Assembly: GCA_916610825.1 (NCBI GenBank)
Contig: OU744454.1
Location: 16,486,336 to 16,550,335 of the forward strand
Source of the DNA: Haliclystus octoradiatus
Lineage: Eukaryota; Cnidaria; Staurozoa; Stauromedusae; Haliclystidae
Length of the DNA stretch: 64,000 nt
Direction of reading: 5' to 3'
Positions 44,701-59,700 of the stretch are shown piece by piece (the first letter of the stretch is position 1; the number at the start of each line of letters is the position of its first letter). Under the pieces are notes generated by a model that had not been told where the DNA came from, did no database searches, and was given only the letters and a program-made list of their open reading frames with translations. Made by a program: the position numbers and the translations under genes.

Positions 44701-47700
44701 GCGCAAGTCGTCTATTAATCTGTAGCCTACAACCGTTACCAACTTAGCTAGTGATGGGTCGATCCAGTTTTTTTGGGGATCGATGAATCAAAGAGAAGAA
44801 TCGATTCAGAATCAATTAATCGTAATAGGACAATAGTTCTATTGTTTTCCAAGTTTTTTACGTCATCAGCGACTAAAAGTTTAAAAAAGTTTTACGGCTT
44901 TTGTATTTCATATCTACAGAAATTATTCATTATAAGGTTTACATCAATGGCGTTTTCTCTATCAAATAAATAAATGAATTCATTTCAAATATGTTTGTGA
45001 GAATTTCATTATGTTATTTTGTATTTCAATATTTTATATTTTTTTAGTCACATGTTTTTGTTTCTCGTATAAAGCGCTAGTATATTTCGATGCCATTTTC
45101 TTCAGTGAAAAATATATAACAGCATGCAAATTATATTGAATCAAATTAATGATTCCAAAATAGACTTTGTTTATGTTTAGAATTAAGAGCATAAACTTGA
45201 ATGATTTGAATTAGAATAAACTATTCTTACCCTCACGTGTTTTCGGACATGTCTTTTTCATAACGCTGGAAAGGTGATGGCCTCTTCATGATAACAATAG
45301 ACAATATCAAAATGGTGTCAAATGGCGTGGCAAATAATTAACGGAGTTGAATCACAATGCTTCGCGATGTAAACAAACATTAACAACCTATTCAAAGAAC
45401 GTTTAATTACGAAGGAATATATCAAAGAAACTTTGTTTTCAACAAATAAGATGTAGAAAGAACAGAACACAATATAATAAATAATAAACTATCATATTGT
45501 ACAAAAGAAACAATAAGTTTTTATTATAATTTATCCCATCACTTTACTTGGCATTCGCTTGCATTGTTGATAAATATTGTTTAGCAATATTGTTTGTGAT
45601 TTTCCTGGTTTCTTGGTTCTCGGAAATTACTCAGTTGTTTTATAGGTCATATAAGTTTATACTCTTTCGTTTTTCGTTGTGAAATTGGGACTTTTTTAAA
45701 AGCAAATTTTAAGTCAGTTGATAGGTCATATTAATGAATGAAAGCTATAAACGCTCAAATGTGTTTTGATCGAATATTCGAAACAGACATTCTATCGGTC
45801 ACATGCATATCTAAAATAATTGTTTATATCATTTTGAAAATTATTCAATTCTCGAAAAAAGAACATGTATTTTTACTTCTTGGCGATCTTGTCAATGTCA
45901 GTTTAGTCAAAGTTCGTTGTTGTAAAATATAGATTATTGTAATTGTTGCATTCTGTAATTGAATTACTCCGAAGATATTTTTTGAAAAATTTAGTCCCCA
46001 AAGGTAAAATGTTTTGTCGAATCATGCATGTACGGTAACCATCAACTAAGTAAAACATTTTGAAAGCAGTAAGCATTTCTTTTCATTCAATAATTCATCT
46101 GCAACATTTATACTCTTATGTTTCATTTATTATTTTGATTTGACTCATTTCAATTATTTGTATGATTGCTGTTCAAATGGGCATGTGGCATATCTCATAT
46201 TTGTCTTCTCTGCAGAAAACCAAATTTGCCAACTTGAAAAGCAGTTGTTGTCTTGCAATAAAAAGCTAGAGGCCAGTTTAACAGATTCAACCAATCTCAA
46301 TTCACGGCTTGAATCTGCAGGTAAGTTTTTGGTTTACAAATTGTTTCATTTTCTTTCAAGACCGGGGTATAGCTGCATCCCATTGATTCGACGTAAAATA
46401 TATTAATGTAAAATAAGATGTTAAAATGTGGTTGCAAATATGTTTTGAGGGTTATGTTTGGTTTTTACGTAATCGATTAATTTGACCAGATCATAGCCTG
46501 CGTTCAGACAGACCATAGTTTATTTTCAGTCAGATTGACCTATGACTAAGTACTCATCTGTTTATACAATTGTACTGAATTCATATCAAACAAATGTTTG
46601 TTTACATAGTGTAGTTTCCTGTCATTACTGAATTTTTATTGATTTGATTTGATTTGATATATTCTTCATATAATATATAACAGGCAGATACAGGGGACTG
46701 TATTCCACTTACACACAGCATAATGCAATGACAAGATAAACAGGGCTAATAACATAAAAATGATATTGAAGAAAAATTGATGATTATAATAGTTTAAGAA
46801 ATATTTTACAGTATGCTGACAAGTCCATCTCTACAAGGGATTTCTTAAAAATGTTGTAGTTTTGAGAGTGTTTCCAAGCTTACCTCAGACCCAGGTAAGT
46901 TGCTCCACCAAGGCTCATTCTCTGACTAAATTAATTAATTGTGCTGCTTAACAGTCATGTTTGCATTGAATGAAGCCAATTTTGCGCTATTAAATACAAA
47001 TCTTCTCTGTACCCTTTGGATACTTTTAATTAATGGCCTTTAATAGACAAGGATTCCAAGAACATGCTGATGTTTCTAAAAATGGTTTAACATAACTAGT
47101 ATCCAGTTGAACTCCGATTGAATGAAAAAGAGAAAGGAAGCAAGAAGTTCAGCAGTAACAGCTAATGTAACTTTTTTTAACGGGTTAAAACTGATCTGTA
47201 TAATTTACACGTGGTTTTAATAACATGGTACACTGTTAATTGCACAATCATAATATACCATATAGTGATATTTCTAATTACAGAATTTATAGAGCCGTAT
47301 ATGTTGAAAACAGTATAAATAGATCGTAATTACGTATAGGATAGGCTAATGCAGCACGAGGAACATGCTTGCTGGTGCACAATTTGTTTCGTTTGTTTTG
47401 TTTTGTTTCGCCAATTATAGAACTTACATTTGAAACAGAATTCATTTTTCACATTTCACGATTTGATGTGAATTTGGGTGTGAACTGAGAGACAGGGATT
47501 TGTCGACTATGAAACAACATTGTCTCGGTCATTTTCACAATTATTATTTTAATTTGATTTGATCACTAACAAAACTTGAAACTTGCCAATGAAATTAATC
47601 AGCACAGAATGACGGAAAAAGTTTATATGGTCGTGGCATGAGCAGTAGAAAATAAATGTCTTTTGGAGTTACCACCCACATTTTGATAGGTCGGATGGTC

Positions 47701-50700
47701 AGTTTATCGAATTCAAAAATTCAAAAGATTTAAAATTGAAATCATTTAGGAAAACAAAGAGAAAGCATGTATTCTTTCTTAGAAAAACTAAGCTATCGAT
47801 AAAATACCAGAATCTTTTTCCTTAGATGTCTTAAATCATTGTTGTGTCAAATTATGTTACAGCAATCAAAAAGGGTTCGTCACGTAGGTGCCATTGAGAT
47901 TTGTGAGTCTTTTGTCGTGATTAACGGGTGTGAATGTTTGTATGGACGAAAATATCACAGCATAGTTTGACTGGGAAAAGTTTATTTGGATGTGATATTA
48001 GGAGCAAAAATAAAATAAAATAAAATAAAATAAGATAAAATCAAAACATAAAAGTAACCCAACACCATCCCCAAAATTCGGCCTTTCAAATGACACAAAT
48101 GACGTTTGTCAAATTCCGTCCTATAGTGACAGAGAACATCGAGGACAGGGACACACACAAATACAATTGAGGGAAATTTGAAATAGGATTTTGAAATGCA
48201 TTTATTAGTATAACTGTTTTCCTTGAAGTAAGCTTTTCATAATAAGATAGGATCTTGAATATGCTTTTGCTAATATCATTGAGCAATGAGAGGAAGGTTA
48301 TATATCCCACGTTATAATTAAGATCTCGAGTTCTATTGACAATTGGCAGAGTATGACCATCCAAAGTGTATCCAATACCGTCTACATTTTGCTTATTGGT
48401 ATGGAACTGACCATTTTTGAGACCATTCGTAAATTGTGTTGTTGTGGGGGCAATTAAATTTGGCAATAAAATCTAACTTTACAATCACATTCGATACAAC
48501 GTACAATGTCATTATTAAATAAAATAAACAATAATGGCCCTAAGACAAAACCCTGAGGAACGCCACTGACAACGTCAATGATAATGACAAACAATTTCCA
48601 ACTGATGCAGATTGAGTTCGGCCAGTTAAAAACGAAGAAATCCATGCCAATAGTTCAAAATCTAACGAACAATTACTGTGCGATACTCGGCGCAGACAGA
48701 CTGTACAAAGAAACGCGTGGAATATTACATTTATGTTTTCCCTGTTTTTTATTTGAACAAGTGATCATCCTAAATGTTGTTTTGTATCCAACATTTGTTC
48801 TACCTAATCTATGTAGCCTACTGAAATTAATTATGTTGCTTAACAATTAAATATTTAGAAACAAAATTGGTCTTACAGAAAGAAAAGTTATCTGAATTTG
48901 AAGAAACAATTTCCAAAAGTTCTGAAGATTTGGTAAGTTTAATTGAGTGCAGGCCTACCCGTTGGTTAATTAACCTGTACACACTCTATACCTAAATACC
49001 GGTTACAAAGTCTGTATGCTGAGGACTGTTAAACAGATGAGTGGTAGCACACATTTTGTAGAACTTACAAGGGCTTCATTACGTTATAAGTATAATTGCC
49101 GAGTTTTATTCTTTTTTGTGATGACAGAAACAAATATCTAGTGAAAATCAAAGACTTTTGCACGAGAAACTATCACTTGTTGATATTGGAGCTAGAAATT
49201 CAAAAGAGCTGGAAGGGCTCCAAGGTAAGCCGTCAACATCCGTCATGTGTTATCACTGTATCATGTGCTATCCCATGTTATCATGCATGGATTATTATTT
49301 AGAAACTGTGAAAGGCTTAACTCACAAATTAAAGGAATGCAGCTTTGAGAAAAATAAATTAAAGGTAAGTGTTAATACCACTGTCAGAGTGAAGTGTGCA
49401 TTTGAGATAAGGATGTTGATGTAAGGTTTCATTTTTTGCTCCTTCTGTTTACAGAATGATCTCGATGAACTCCAGGCGCATCAGATCACAACTCAGGTAC
49501 AATCATAAACATAAAATAATTATTTTTTAATTGTTGGCTAATTTGGCAGTTTAGCTGCTCCTCAACTGTGCAACAAAGAGTTTTATTTATATTTCTCATT
49601 TAGTTTAAAGAGGAACGACTTGAGCAAGAAAAATCAAATCTGCAAGTGCAATTAAATGACTTCAAGCTCCTGCTTGATTCAAAAGTTGAAGAGATCAAAC
49701 AAATGAGTCACGAGAAGGTAAGGTTATATTATAATCTATTGTTGTACTGTCACGAGATGATCTGCTGCAATGAAACATTTCTGCCATTATATTTTACGCA
49801 CAGATCAATCAATCAGCATCGCTTGCAGAGAAAGTCCAAATCCAAGAGATCCAGGTAACAACGTAATTAGTGTATTGACGCAGGTATGAGATCAATCAAT
49901 TACCAATCATTGTATTTGTTTTGATTTTCATGATAAAGATTTCACAGCTCAAAGTCAGTGAAAAAAAATTAAAACAAATTATGGAGCAGCAGCAAGAAGA
50001 AACATCAGAATTATCAAAAAGTTTGAACAATGTAATTAATAGGACAGCTTCAAAGTGATGCATATTATTCAATTCGTTGCTTAGGTTATATCCAATTTTA
50101 CATTTTCAAGGTTGAAAAATTGAATGCTGACAGCGAGGGACAATTTGAGAAGGAGTTGTGTGCAAAATCAAAATTAATTGTACTCTACAAGGTGGGACCA
50201 CAAATATCATAATTTATGAGATAACAAATTGATAGAATCACAAATTGTTTTCATACATTAACTGTTACCATGGTTTCCATATGTTGCAGGAAGAAGCCGA
50301 GGACAAGAAACAAAGACTTTTGCAAATGAATGAGACAATTGCCGATCTAGAAAGTAGCTTGAATCAATCCTTGGAAGGTAAACAAACATACACCTCTGAT
50401 GAGAAATATATAATTGTATGGCATGGCATTGAGTGTATGATATCTGATCAAGATGTTTTTATTCCTCGTCAAATGTGTCATCAATCAAACATTTAAGAGA
50501 TAATGTATTTTTGGATTGATTGATCATTTGCTGCTATCTGCATTTTAAATATTGTCCTTTTTTTTCTATAATTTTAATGGCACTGTTTTTGTCATTTAAA
50601 CTAAACAATAAAACATATCAATAAGTTTCTTCTTTTTAATTGTGTAATAAAAGTAAGCGATAAAATAGACTTCGTTTGAGCTTTCGACATTGCTCATGTC

Positions 50701-53700
50701 ATTTTCAGAAATTTATTTAAAAAGGAAAATTATTTAAAATACATGAGTTTAAAAATGTTAAAGTTGTTACAAAGTGCTAGATATAATGTTAGATTGTGAT
50801 GCGTTAGATTATGATAACAATAACTTATTTCACAAAGGCAAGAACAATAGCATTTCAATATGCTGCTGGGAATAGCCGAGATTTGATTGAGTCAGACTGA
50901 ATGTTAAGGTTTGGCTTGATTCGCCTGATTGCAAGCATTTTGTGAATTAAGCAGTCAAACTTGTCTTTACATTTCTTCAAAACTTTAAAATTGTTTTCTG
51001 AAACAGATTTTCCGTGCTGTTGATTTACATGTGCGTAAACAGGAGACCCTTTTCTCTTGTGTTTGTCAATGCGTTGATGCAAGTGTCGGCAAGTATATCC
51101 AACATAATTTGCTTCACACGAATCACACTGGAAACTATATCAACACATTGGCGAGACATTGAAGATTGACATTGACAGTGAGGCATTGGAGAGTGTGATT
51201 CGTGTGAAGCGAATTATGTTGGATATACCTGCCAACACTTGCATCAATGCATTGACGAGCATTTTAATGTTTTTAAAAGTTGAATTGATATCCATGTTGA
51301 TGGTCAAGGTGTACTTTAATAAGCCATACTTGATTATTCACATCAGATCTACTATTAAGTTATGAGTGGTTTTATTAACATTAACTTTGACTTGTCTTGA
51401 CTCCATTGATTGCTGAGTTTTGAAAAAGTGAATGATAGGACTTAGCGTACTTTCTACATTAGACAGGCATCCTTTTCATTATTCTTCCTCATTTCACTTC
51501 AGTTATTGGAATCTGTGTTCAAAAATTTGTTTTGGCGCCATGTGCACTTCAAATCAAAAACTATTTAAATTTATTCTCGATTTGGAAACCATTCATAGGG
51601 TTAATAGCCTCAATAATACAACAAAATATGGACAGATGCAAAACTCTCCAAACATCACTTGTATTTGTATAACTTGTGCAACTGCAATTTCTTTGTTGCC
51701 AATAAAATGCCTTGTGAATCCCGATAATCAATATATTATAGCAGCTCAGGGCACATGACTGTCAAAATGTTGCTTGGATATTACAACCAGCGCTCGACTA
51801 CAGAGACGTCCTGCCATACAGTAATACAAGTACTGTGCTAGCTATCCAGACCAAGGGGATGTTAATGATTGATGTTATTTTGTGCTGTTCACAGATAAAG
51901 TTTCTATCCAACAACAGATGGATATTTGCCAACAAAGAAGTGAAACTAGAACCAAAGATCTCGGTATGTGATCTGTCAGATTGTCGCATTAGGAACCTCT
52001 TGTGATGTAGTGATTTGATGATGCTTTTGCTCCGCAACAGAGGACCAGGTCAAGGGATACCAATTGAAATTGGATGAAGCAAATATTGCACTTGACAATG
52101 TCAAAGCAGAAGGTAATTTATCCTTTTTAATAAATATGATATTAGTTCTTTGTCTGCTGGTCAATATCTGAAATGTGTCACAACTATCTAACTGTAATGA
52201 ACATGTGTTAATGATTTTAAAATATGATAATGATGATGTAGTATTATGCTTGACTTGCTTCAAATTTTAAAATTAAAGTTATAGAAACCAATCAAATGTC
52301 AATGTGTCATAGGCATTAAAAATTCAGTCATTTTTGTTCTGCTTTTCAATTTCATGTTTCTCGTTCGAGTAGCCTCATTATCATCCATAGATATTAATTG
52401 CATTTTAACGGAAAATTAATCACCAGAAGGGTTTTCCAAAAATTATGTAAATCAAATCTAGCATGTAAAGGCTAATCATTCACTATTGTAATTATGTTTG
52501 TAACTATTTTAATTTTATTATGTATGAGCCCAAATGGCTTCAAGGTTCTCAATAAATGATGATGATAATGATGAATGTGATAAGGAAGAACTATGTTGAC
52601 TGAATTTGTAAATTCTTTTTGTAATTTCAACTGCGCAAGTAAAATTCATAAATACCAAAGTTATTGTATTGCTGCCATCTTTTATGTTTTTATTTGATTT
52701 CCAGGACGAAAGGCAAACTTACAAGCTGCCATGTCTGAATTGTCCCCGAGCGCTGCATCAACAAGCGCTATTCTCAAGGAAGGAATGAACCTCACACAGG
52801 TATGTCAGAATTGGATCTCACATTGGAATAAAAAAATATGTTTTAATATATCCATCTGTTTGTCATGAGATTTGTTTGTTTGTTTGTTTGTAGATTTATG
52901 GAGTTTACGCAGAATCAAAAGATGCTCTCCTACAGGAAAAAGGAGAAAATAAACGCTTGAAAGGATATCTTGAACAGATCCTGACTGTAGGTCAATTTAA
53001 AACAATTTTGTTCAACTGGTTTAAGGATCATAACTGTGAGTTTAAATGGTATCATTTTTTTTAATTGCAGGAATTGAGTGATAAAGCCCCTCTTTTGCAG
53101 CAACAGAAAGATAATTATCAAAATGCATTAAAAACAATTGACAATCTCTCACAGCAGTTGAACAGCACTATCAATGTAAGTTAATGAAGAAAGTAATTTA
53201 AAGGCAGCTGTGAAGGCGCTGTGAATATATTATTACTGTATTTACTGAATACTGTGGCTTTTGTAGGAATGTCAAGTGGTGAAGAAACACAAGGAAGAGG
53301 CTGAACACCACAAAAGTTCCCTCCAAAGAGAGGTTAACAGATTAAAGACAACTTGCATGGATCTAGGTCAACAGGTACGGTCATCATCATTGTCATTTTA
53401 TTTATTTATACTGATTGCTGTGGGATGTGTTTGTTATGCATATGTTTGCTGATGACAGGTGAAAGTTTTGCTGAAAGAATGTGAACAGGCAAGAGGAGGC
53501 CATGTGCTGGATGAAAGCGGAGAAGAGCAAAGTGCACTTTCAAGTGATCTGGTATCTAGTTCATCGCAAGTCATCTCATCTCACCTCGTTACGTTCCGGT
53601 AAGCAGTCAAATGAAAGATGCAATGAACGCCATTCAAAGACAAATGAGATGATATTTTTATCTTCTTTTGTGAATGATGTTATTAGGAATATCGAAGAAC

Positions 53701-56700
53701 TGCAAGCGCAAAATCAAAGACTGCTAGTTGTTTGTCGAGATCTCAGTGAAGAGAAAGAAGAACGAGAGGCTGACAGAACAGAAGAGAGGTTTGAATGAAT
53801 TGTTGATACATAGAAGATCTGATGACGATTCAATCTCAATCTCAGCCTTATATATATAAAAAAAAACTGTTTTAGAATTTCATCATTGAAGCAAGAGCTG
53901 AGCAGATCGAAAGCTCAACTTGGAACTCTGAGTGAAAAATCAAACAATCAAGGGGAAATGGTAGCTAGTCATTCAGTCTCTAGGTTAGCCTCTTACTAGC
54001 GTGTATGATCAAATTTGTTTATTTGCGTCTGTTTAGTTGGAGACGGTGGTCAAGCAAAGAGATACGTATCGTTCATTGTACGTGTCAGGTGCATCACAGT
54101 CGCAAGTAAGCAGCAATCTGTATCTATGGGTTGCCATCTAGGCTACCATCTTGCTTCTTATGTGTTCTTCTTCCTTAACTTGTAAAAGGCAGATTCAACA
54201 CATAGCTCATTCACAAGCGAACAGTCCATGTCAGTCCAGGAGGCTGATGATCTGAAAGAGAGACTGCACAAATTAGAAGATATGTTGAATAAATCGAAAC
54301 TAAATTGTGAAACCACATTGGAGGAGAGTAAGGCTAAGCTTCAGTAAGTGTTATGCTGATTAGAGAAATCTACATGGTACTTTATCAGTAATCATTTTGC
54401 AGGAAAAATGTCATTCATGGTAATTATGTTTTAAATATGATTTAAATTTTGTAAAGGGAGAGCAGGATTGAGTTACGAAAATCAGAAGAGAAATGCTTTG
54501 ATCTACAACGAGAATTGAAAACCCACAAAAGTGAAGTACGTAGATCTTGCATTTGTTTGTTTGTTTATGTTTTATGAAATGTATCCAAGTAATCATTGAT
54601 TTTGATTTGGTTTTGTACTTTTGTTCATGTCCAGATGGAGCTGTTGCGTAGTCAGCTGAAGGTATCTGAACGGAATGCTGCTCACATGAAGAGTGAAATA
54701 GCAGCATTGGAGGCGAAATGTTTTCAATTCTCAAAATCATCTGAAGACAATCAAAAGAAAGCAGACCATCAGAGTATTGTGAGTTTGAAAATTGAAAATG
54801 TCACTTCAAACAAATTATGTTTACATTTTATTTTTAATTTCATTAATTAATTTCACAGCAATTAACAGAGGCAAAGGATCAAATTATGAAACTAGAGGTA
54901 ATCAATGTACAAAGATAGCAGCAGTAGTATTAGTAGTATAGATAGTCACATTATAGGAATGTGCCGTCCCTCTTACGCCTAACATATTTGCTACACAAAA
55001 GTCTCCACATAATCACATCTCCGCCAGTTGCCAGTGAAGGATGTGATGCAGCAGTTGTTGAGCATACGTCTTTGATCTCTCGATGTGACCTAACAAGTTG
55101 ATTTACAAAGATAGTAGCTGGGGTTGATAGGCTGCATGTAGGATTCAATAATCATGTTACACTGCAATGAGGTCATTCTTATTTTATAGATCTCACTGAG
55201 AGGGTCTGATGTCGAGAAAAAGATTCTGAAAGATGTTGAGCAACGACTGCTACTTGAAAATAAAACCTTACTCGTTCAACAGGGTGGCCGGGATGCTCTT
55301 CTGACAAACCTACAATCAATTCAGGTACGCATAACAACAATCCTAAAAGGGTTTGATAAGTTTTTGAATATTAATATTAATATTTCATTTTATTTTTATT
55401 TCTCATTTTCAGAACACACTGGAGCACCAGAGCTACGAATCAAAGGCTGCGTTAGAACGTCAATTAGAGAAAAGAGAGAACGACTTCAAGGCAGCAAAGA
55501 AGGTTCTGGAAGGAGAAAGTCAAAAGAAGACCCTGCTATGTCATACTCTGGAAGTAGGCTGCTAATTGATACCTTTAAATTTGCTTTTAATGGTTCTATT
55601 GTTAGTTAATTGGTTTAGCTAATCGCATTATGTGTTGTCTGATTTAGACAGAGCTAGAGGTTTTAAAAGAAAAATATTCCAATGATTCCAATCTCCTCAA
55701 AGTGGCAAAAGAAGAACTACAACAAGCTAAAGAAGAGGGTGTGTCTGCCTTACAACTGGTAGGCCTTACAACCGTATTTGCTGATACAGATACACATTAT
55801 TATATGTTATTCATTCTGATGTGTTCTTTATTATGTTTGAAGGCCAAGGAATTGCAAACGAAGCTTAGTAGCATTGAGCAACAATTGCCAGCTAAGGAAA
55901 TTGGTAAGAGATGTATTTGAATGCGCTTTTAACTATTTATTGAATGTGCTTAGGATGGCAGCAAATGATTGCCAGTGATTCAATCTGTGTAGGAGATATC
56001 TTGAAAGAGGCTGAAGAACAGCGTCTAGAGGCTATCAAAGCTGTTGCAGCACAACTTTCAGATGCAAAACAAGAGGTTGAAGATTTGAAAGAGAGGCTAG
56101 AGAGTGCACAATCTCATGTTCAACAGTACAAAGAAATTTCCAACGGAACAGAAGACGCCCTTCAGCAGCTGAAGAAGGTATGTTATCGTTCATTATCACA
56201 ATCGAACAAATCATAGTTGTGTCAAGACATCTCCTCAACCTGTAGTGGTCTCTTCAATTATATAAAAAGCAAAAATAGTTGTAGATATAATCTAAACCTA
56301 TCATATGATGATATCCGCTTTCCAAATATGATGTATTCTAACCATAACGGCTCAGTTAATAGCTCTTTCTTCCTGAACAACTCGTTGTCTTTTTATTCCT
56401 TCATTACTAATATCCATCATTAGTAGCCATCATTAGTCTAGCTCCACAAGGCCTACTTTTCCGCTACTCTACATTTGGGCCTTGTAAAATTTCAGCAAAG
56501 ATGTGCTAGCAGCGTTGTGTCATCTATTTTCTAAGCAGAATACAATAGACCACTTGAGAGACTTGGGTGTTACATGTGGAACGATATGCCCCGCGATGTG
56601 CGCATCATTTTAAACGCCTTCTCAATTCACAAAGACGTCACAAATTATTTCACGAGTTAGAAAATAGACCAATCACCGCCTAAGGTTGCACATGACAAGC

Positions 56701-59700
56701 TGTGATTGGTCATTCTGAGTTTTTGTAATGAGCGCGCGCAACACTCCATTCGTTAAAAAGTTACATGTCATGTGGCACAGGAGGTCTAAGCCATTGTTGA
56801 TAGCCATCATTGTTAGCCATCATTGGTGGTGGCAGATGTTCATTGGCTTTTTTTGTTCATGTTAACCAAGAACTTGAGATAAAAATATGAACTGGTCGTC
56901 TATACGTTTTTGAAATCTGCATCATTTTAATTGCTTATTTTGACAAGTGTGAGGTTTGAATCTGTCATCGCTGAGAATATCATAGCATAGGTGAGAACCG
57001 CTTATGTGGTCATTGCTCTTCGAGGTATGTAAAATTAGACTTAGAGCAATGACATATACTCTGTGGGTATCGAGATATTTTCATATGAATCTGATTTCGT
57101 ATGCCCTCCTTTTGTGACACGTATGTGCAGCTAGGTCATAACTAAAGTAGACAATTAGGCATATCATGATTTGTTAGCTTTCGATCAAATTGAAAACCAG
57201 AAATTGGTATGAAAGCTTTCATTTGATGAAAGACTGTTCTGTAGCAGGAATATTAATTTTTAAAATGCAACAGGATCAGTCGCTTTACAAAATTTATTAG
57301 ATTTCTGATAACCTAGGTCAAAATTTTAATTAAACCAAAACTTGATTGCAACTGACAACTGTAGACATGAAAATGTAATGCTTTCATGAAACATTGACGA
57401 TCATTAACATTGGAACTTGGAGAGGATGTAGCTATCATCACATGGTAATCTACAACAATGATTGTGTATTTTATTTCTTAGGATAACGAGGAAAAGGTTA
57501 TCACATTAGAGAAGGCGGTCGCTAGTGCCAAAGAAGAGGCAGAACAGTCCGCTAAAGATTTATCAACTCTCAAGAAGAATTATGAAAAATTGGAAGTCAC
57601 TAATGAAGAGAGGGTTAACTACTTGACAGATAAAAGCGAGAAAGCAGAGCAAGATGTTATACAACTAACAAATGATTTGCAATCTGCACGGAAAGATCTA
57701 GAAGAAGCAATGGTATTCAAAACGGCAGCTGCTAATGAAGTAAAAGAGAATCAGGAGCAATTGAACGAGGTTTGAAATTAAACATTAAAATTTACCGTTT
57801 TGTGTTGTTTTGTTTATAATATTTATTTCCTATCTGATATCCTATTTTGATATTTAGACGCAAGAGAAGTATGAAAGAGAGCTTGTTCAACATGCTGCCA
57901 ATGTCAATAAAATGTTGATGCTTAAATCAGAGGTAAGCTACCCACAATTCCAATCAAATAATATCAGTACTACAAGCTAACCAAGACGTTGTTGTTGCTG
58001 CTACACTAGTATCAAGAAAAGATGGCGCTAGCGGATGAAAATAAAATTGCTTTGGAGCAAACAACAGAACAACTCAGATTGGCAAAAGAAAAGAGTTCAG
58101 AGCTGGAAAAACATCAAGAGAAGGAAAGGGCTAAATTGACATCTCGTTGCCAAGAATTAACCAATCAAAACTCAGTTTTACATCAAGAGATTGAAAAGGT
58201 ATTAACTTGATTGTCTGTTGTTTGTTGTTGTTGTTGTATCTTACCTAATATTGTGACGGTATTTTGTTTTTATATTAGTTAACGACTCGAATGGCATCTT
58301 CATCTGCAATGACGATGCCAGCAGTTGTGCCTGATGATGTCAAACACTCAATTGCAACTTCCTCTGGTGAAGACCTCTATGAAGTTATCAGGTAAACTGT
58401 GCTGCTGCTGATAAAATACCAGCCATTGTAAACAGTGCTGGTGCAATAACATCATGCCTCTTTCTCAGGTTCATACGAAGAGAAAAGGAAATCTCAGAAA
58501 TGGCAAAAGAGGCTGCTGTCACAGAAAACCTCCGTTTCAAACAACGCTGTTCTCATTATGAGAATGAATATGAGTCCACAAAGAAAGCGCTCGCTCTTGA
58601 AAGGGAACGTACAAAAGGACAGATGTTAACAATGGAAGAGCACAATGATCTTCTCTCAAAAGTTGAGCAGTATGGCGTCCTTCAAAATGAGATGAAAACA
58701 CTTGAGGCGAACAAATCAAAAGTGGATCGAACAAACAAACTTCTGATTGAAAGGGTATTCTAGAATATTCTACTTATATCTGCTTAATAAAGGATAACGA
58801 CAAATAATAACTCTGAGAATTTTAGCACGTTTTGATATATCAAACGAGAGAGAATAAGTTTGATATATTATGTAAATTAGATCTATGTAAACCATGTTAA
58901 CTTCAAATTTAAACTCAACAGCATAAAATTATCTGCATTGATTGCTTATCAGGTCAAGAAAACTGAAATTGAAATTTCTGCGTTAAAAGAAGCAAAACGT
59001 CAATTTGAAAATGAGAAAGGGGCCTGGACAACAGAAAAGACAGCCTTAAAAGCAGAGGTGAGAGATAAAGTTGTTGTTGTTGTTATATGGTGGTTGCTAT
59101 AGAAACTAATCTCTGTTGTGTTCTAGATTGACAGATGGTCATCCCGTGCATCTCAGCTAATTGAACAGAAAGGAAAGGCTGATAATGAAGAGGTTAAATC
59201 ACTTCAGCGCAGCAGAGCAAATCTTGAGAAATCAACAAACTTATTAAGAGAGGAGAATGGGCGCCTTAAAACTCAACTGGAAGGCATCAATAGAGAAACA
59301 TTGAGGATTCGCACAGAATTGTCAGAAAGCCAAGCGAAGGCTAAAACTGCACAGACCCAGATTGATGCTGCAAAGATGGAACGAGAAACAATGACAAATA
59401 GATTAAACGAAGAAATGGACAATCTGAAGAAAGCTGGGGAACAGCAACAAAATGAGTTGACTGAAAAATTGAAAGCCATCACAGAGGTAAGTGGTATCTT
59501 TTCTTTGATGGACTACAATATCTATGACAATGATTATGTGATGATCCTAACATTTCTCAGCTCAAGAGAATTGCGAGAAAGTACAAATTGAGATGTGCCG
59601 AGCTAGAGAAGGAGAAGGAAGAAGCTGCCATAAAATCTGTTTCAGAAGCGGCGGCAAACACACCCTCAACCTCTGTAACAGAAGAAATGAAAAGGCTGCA

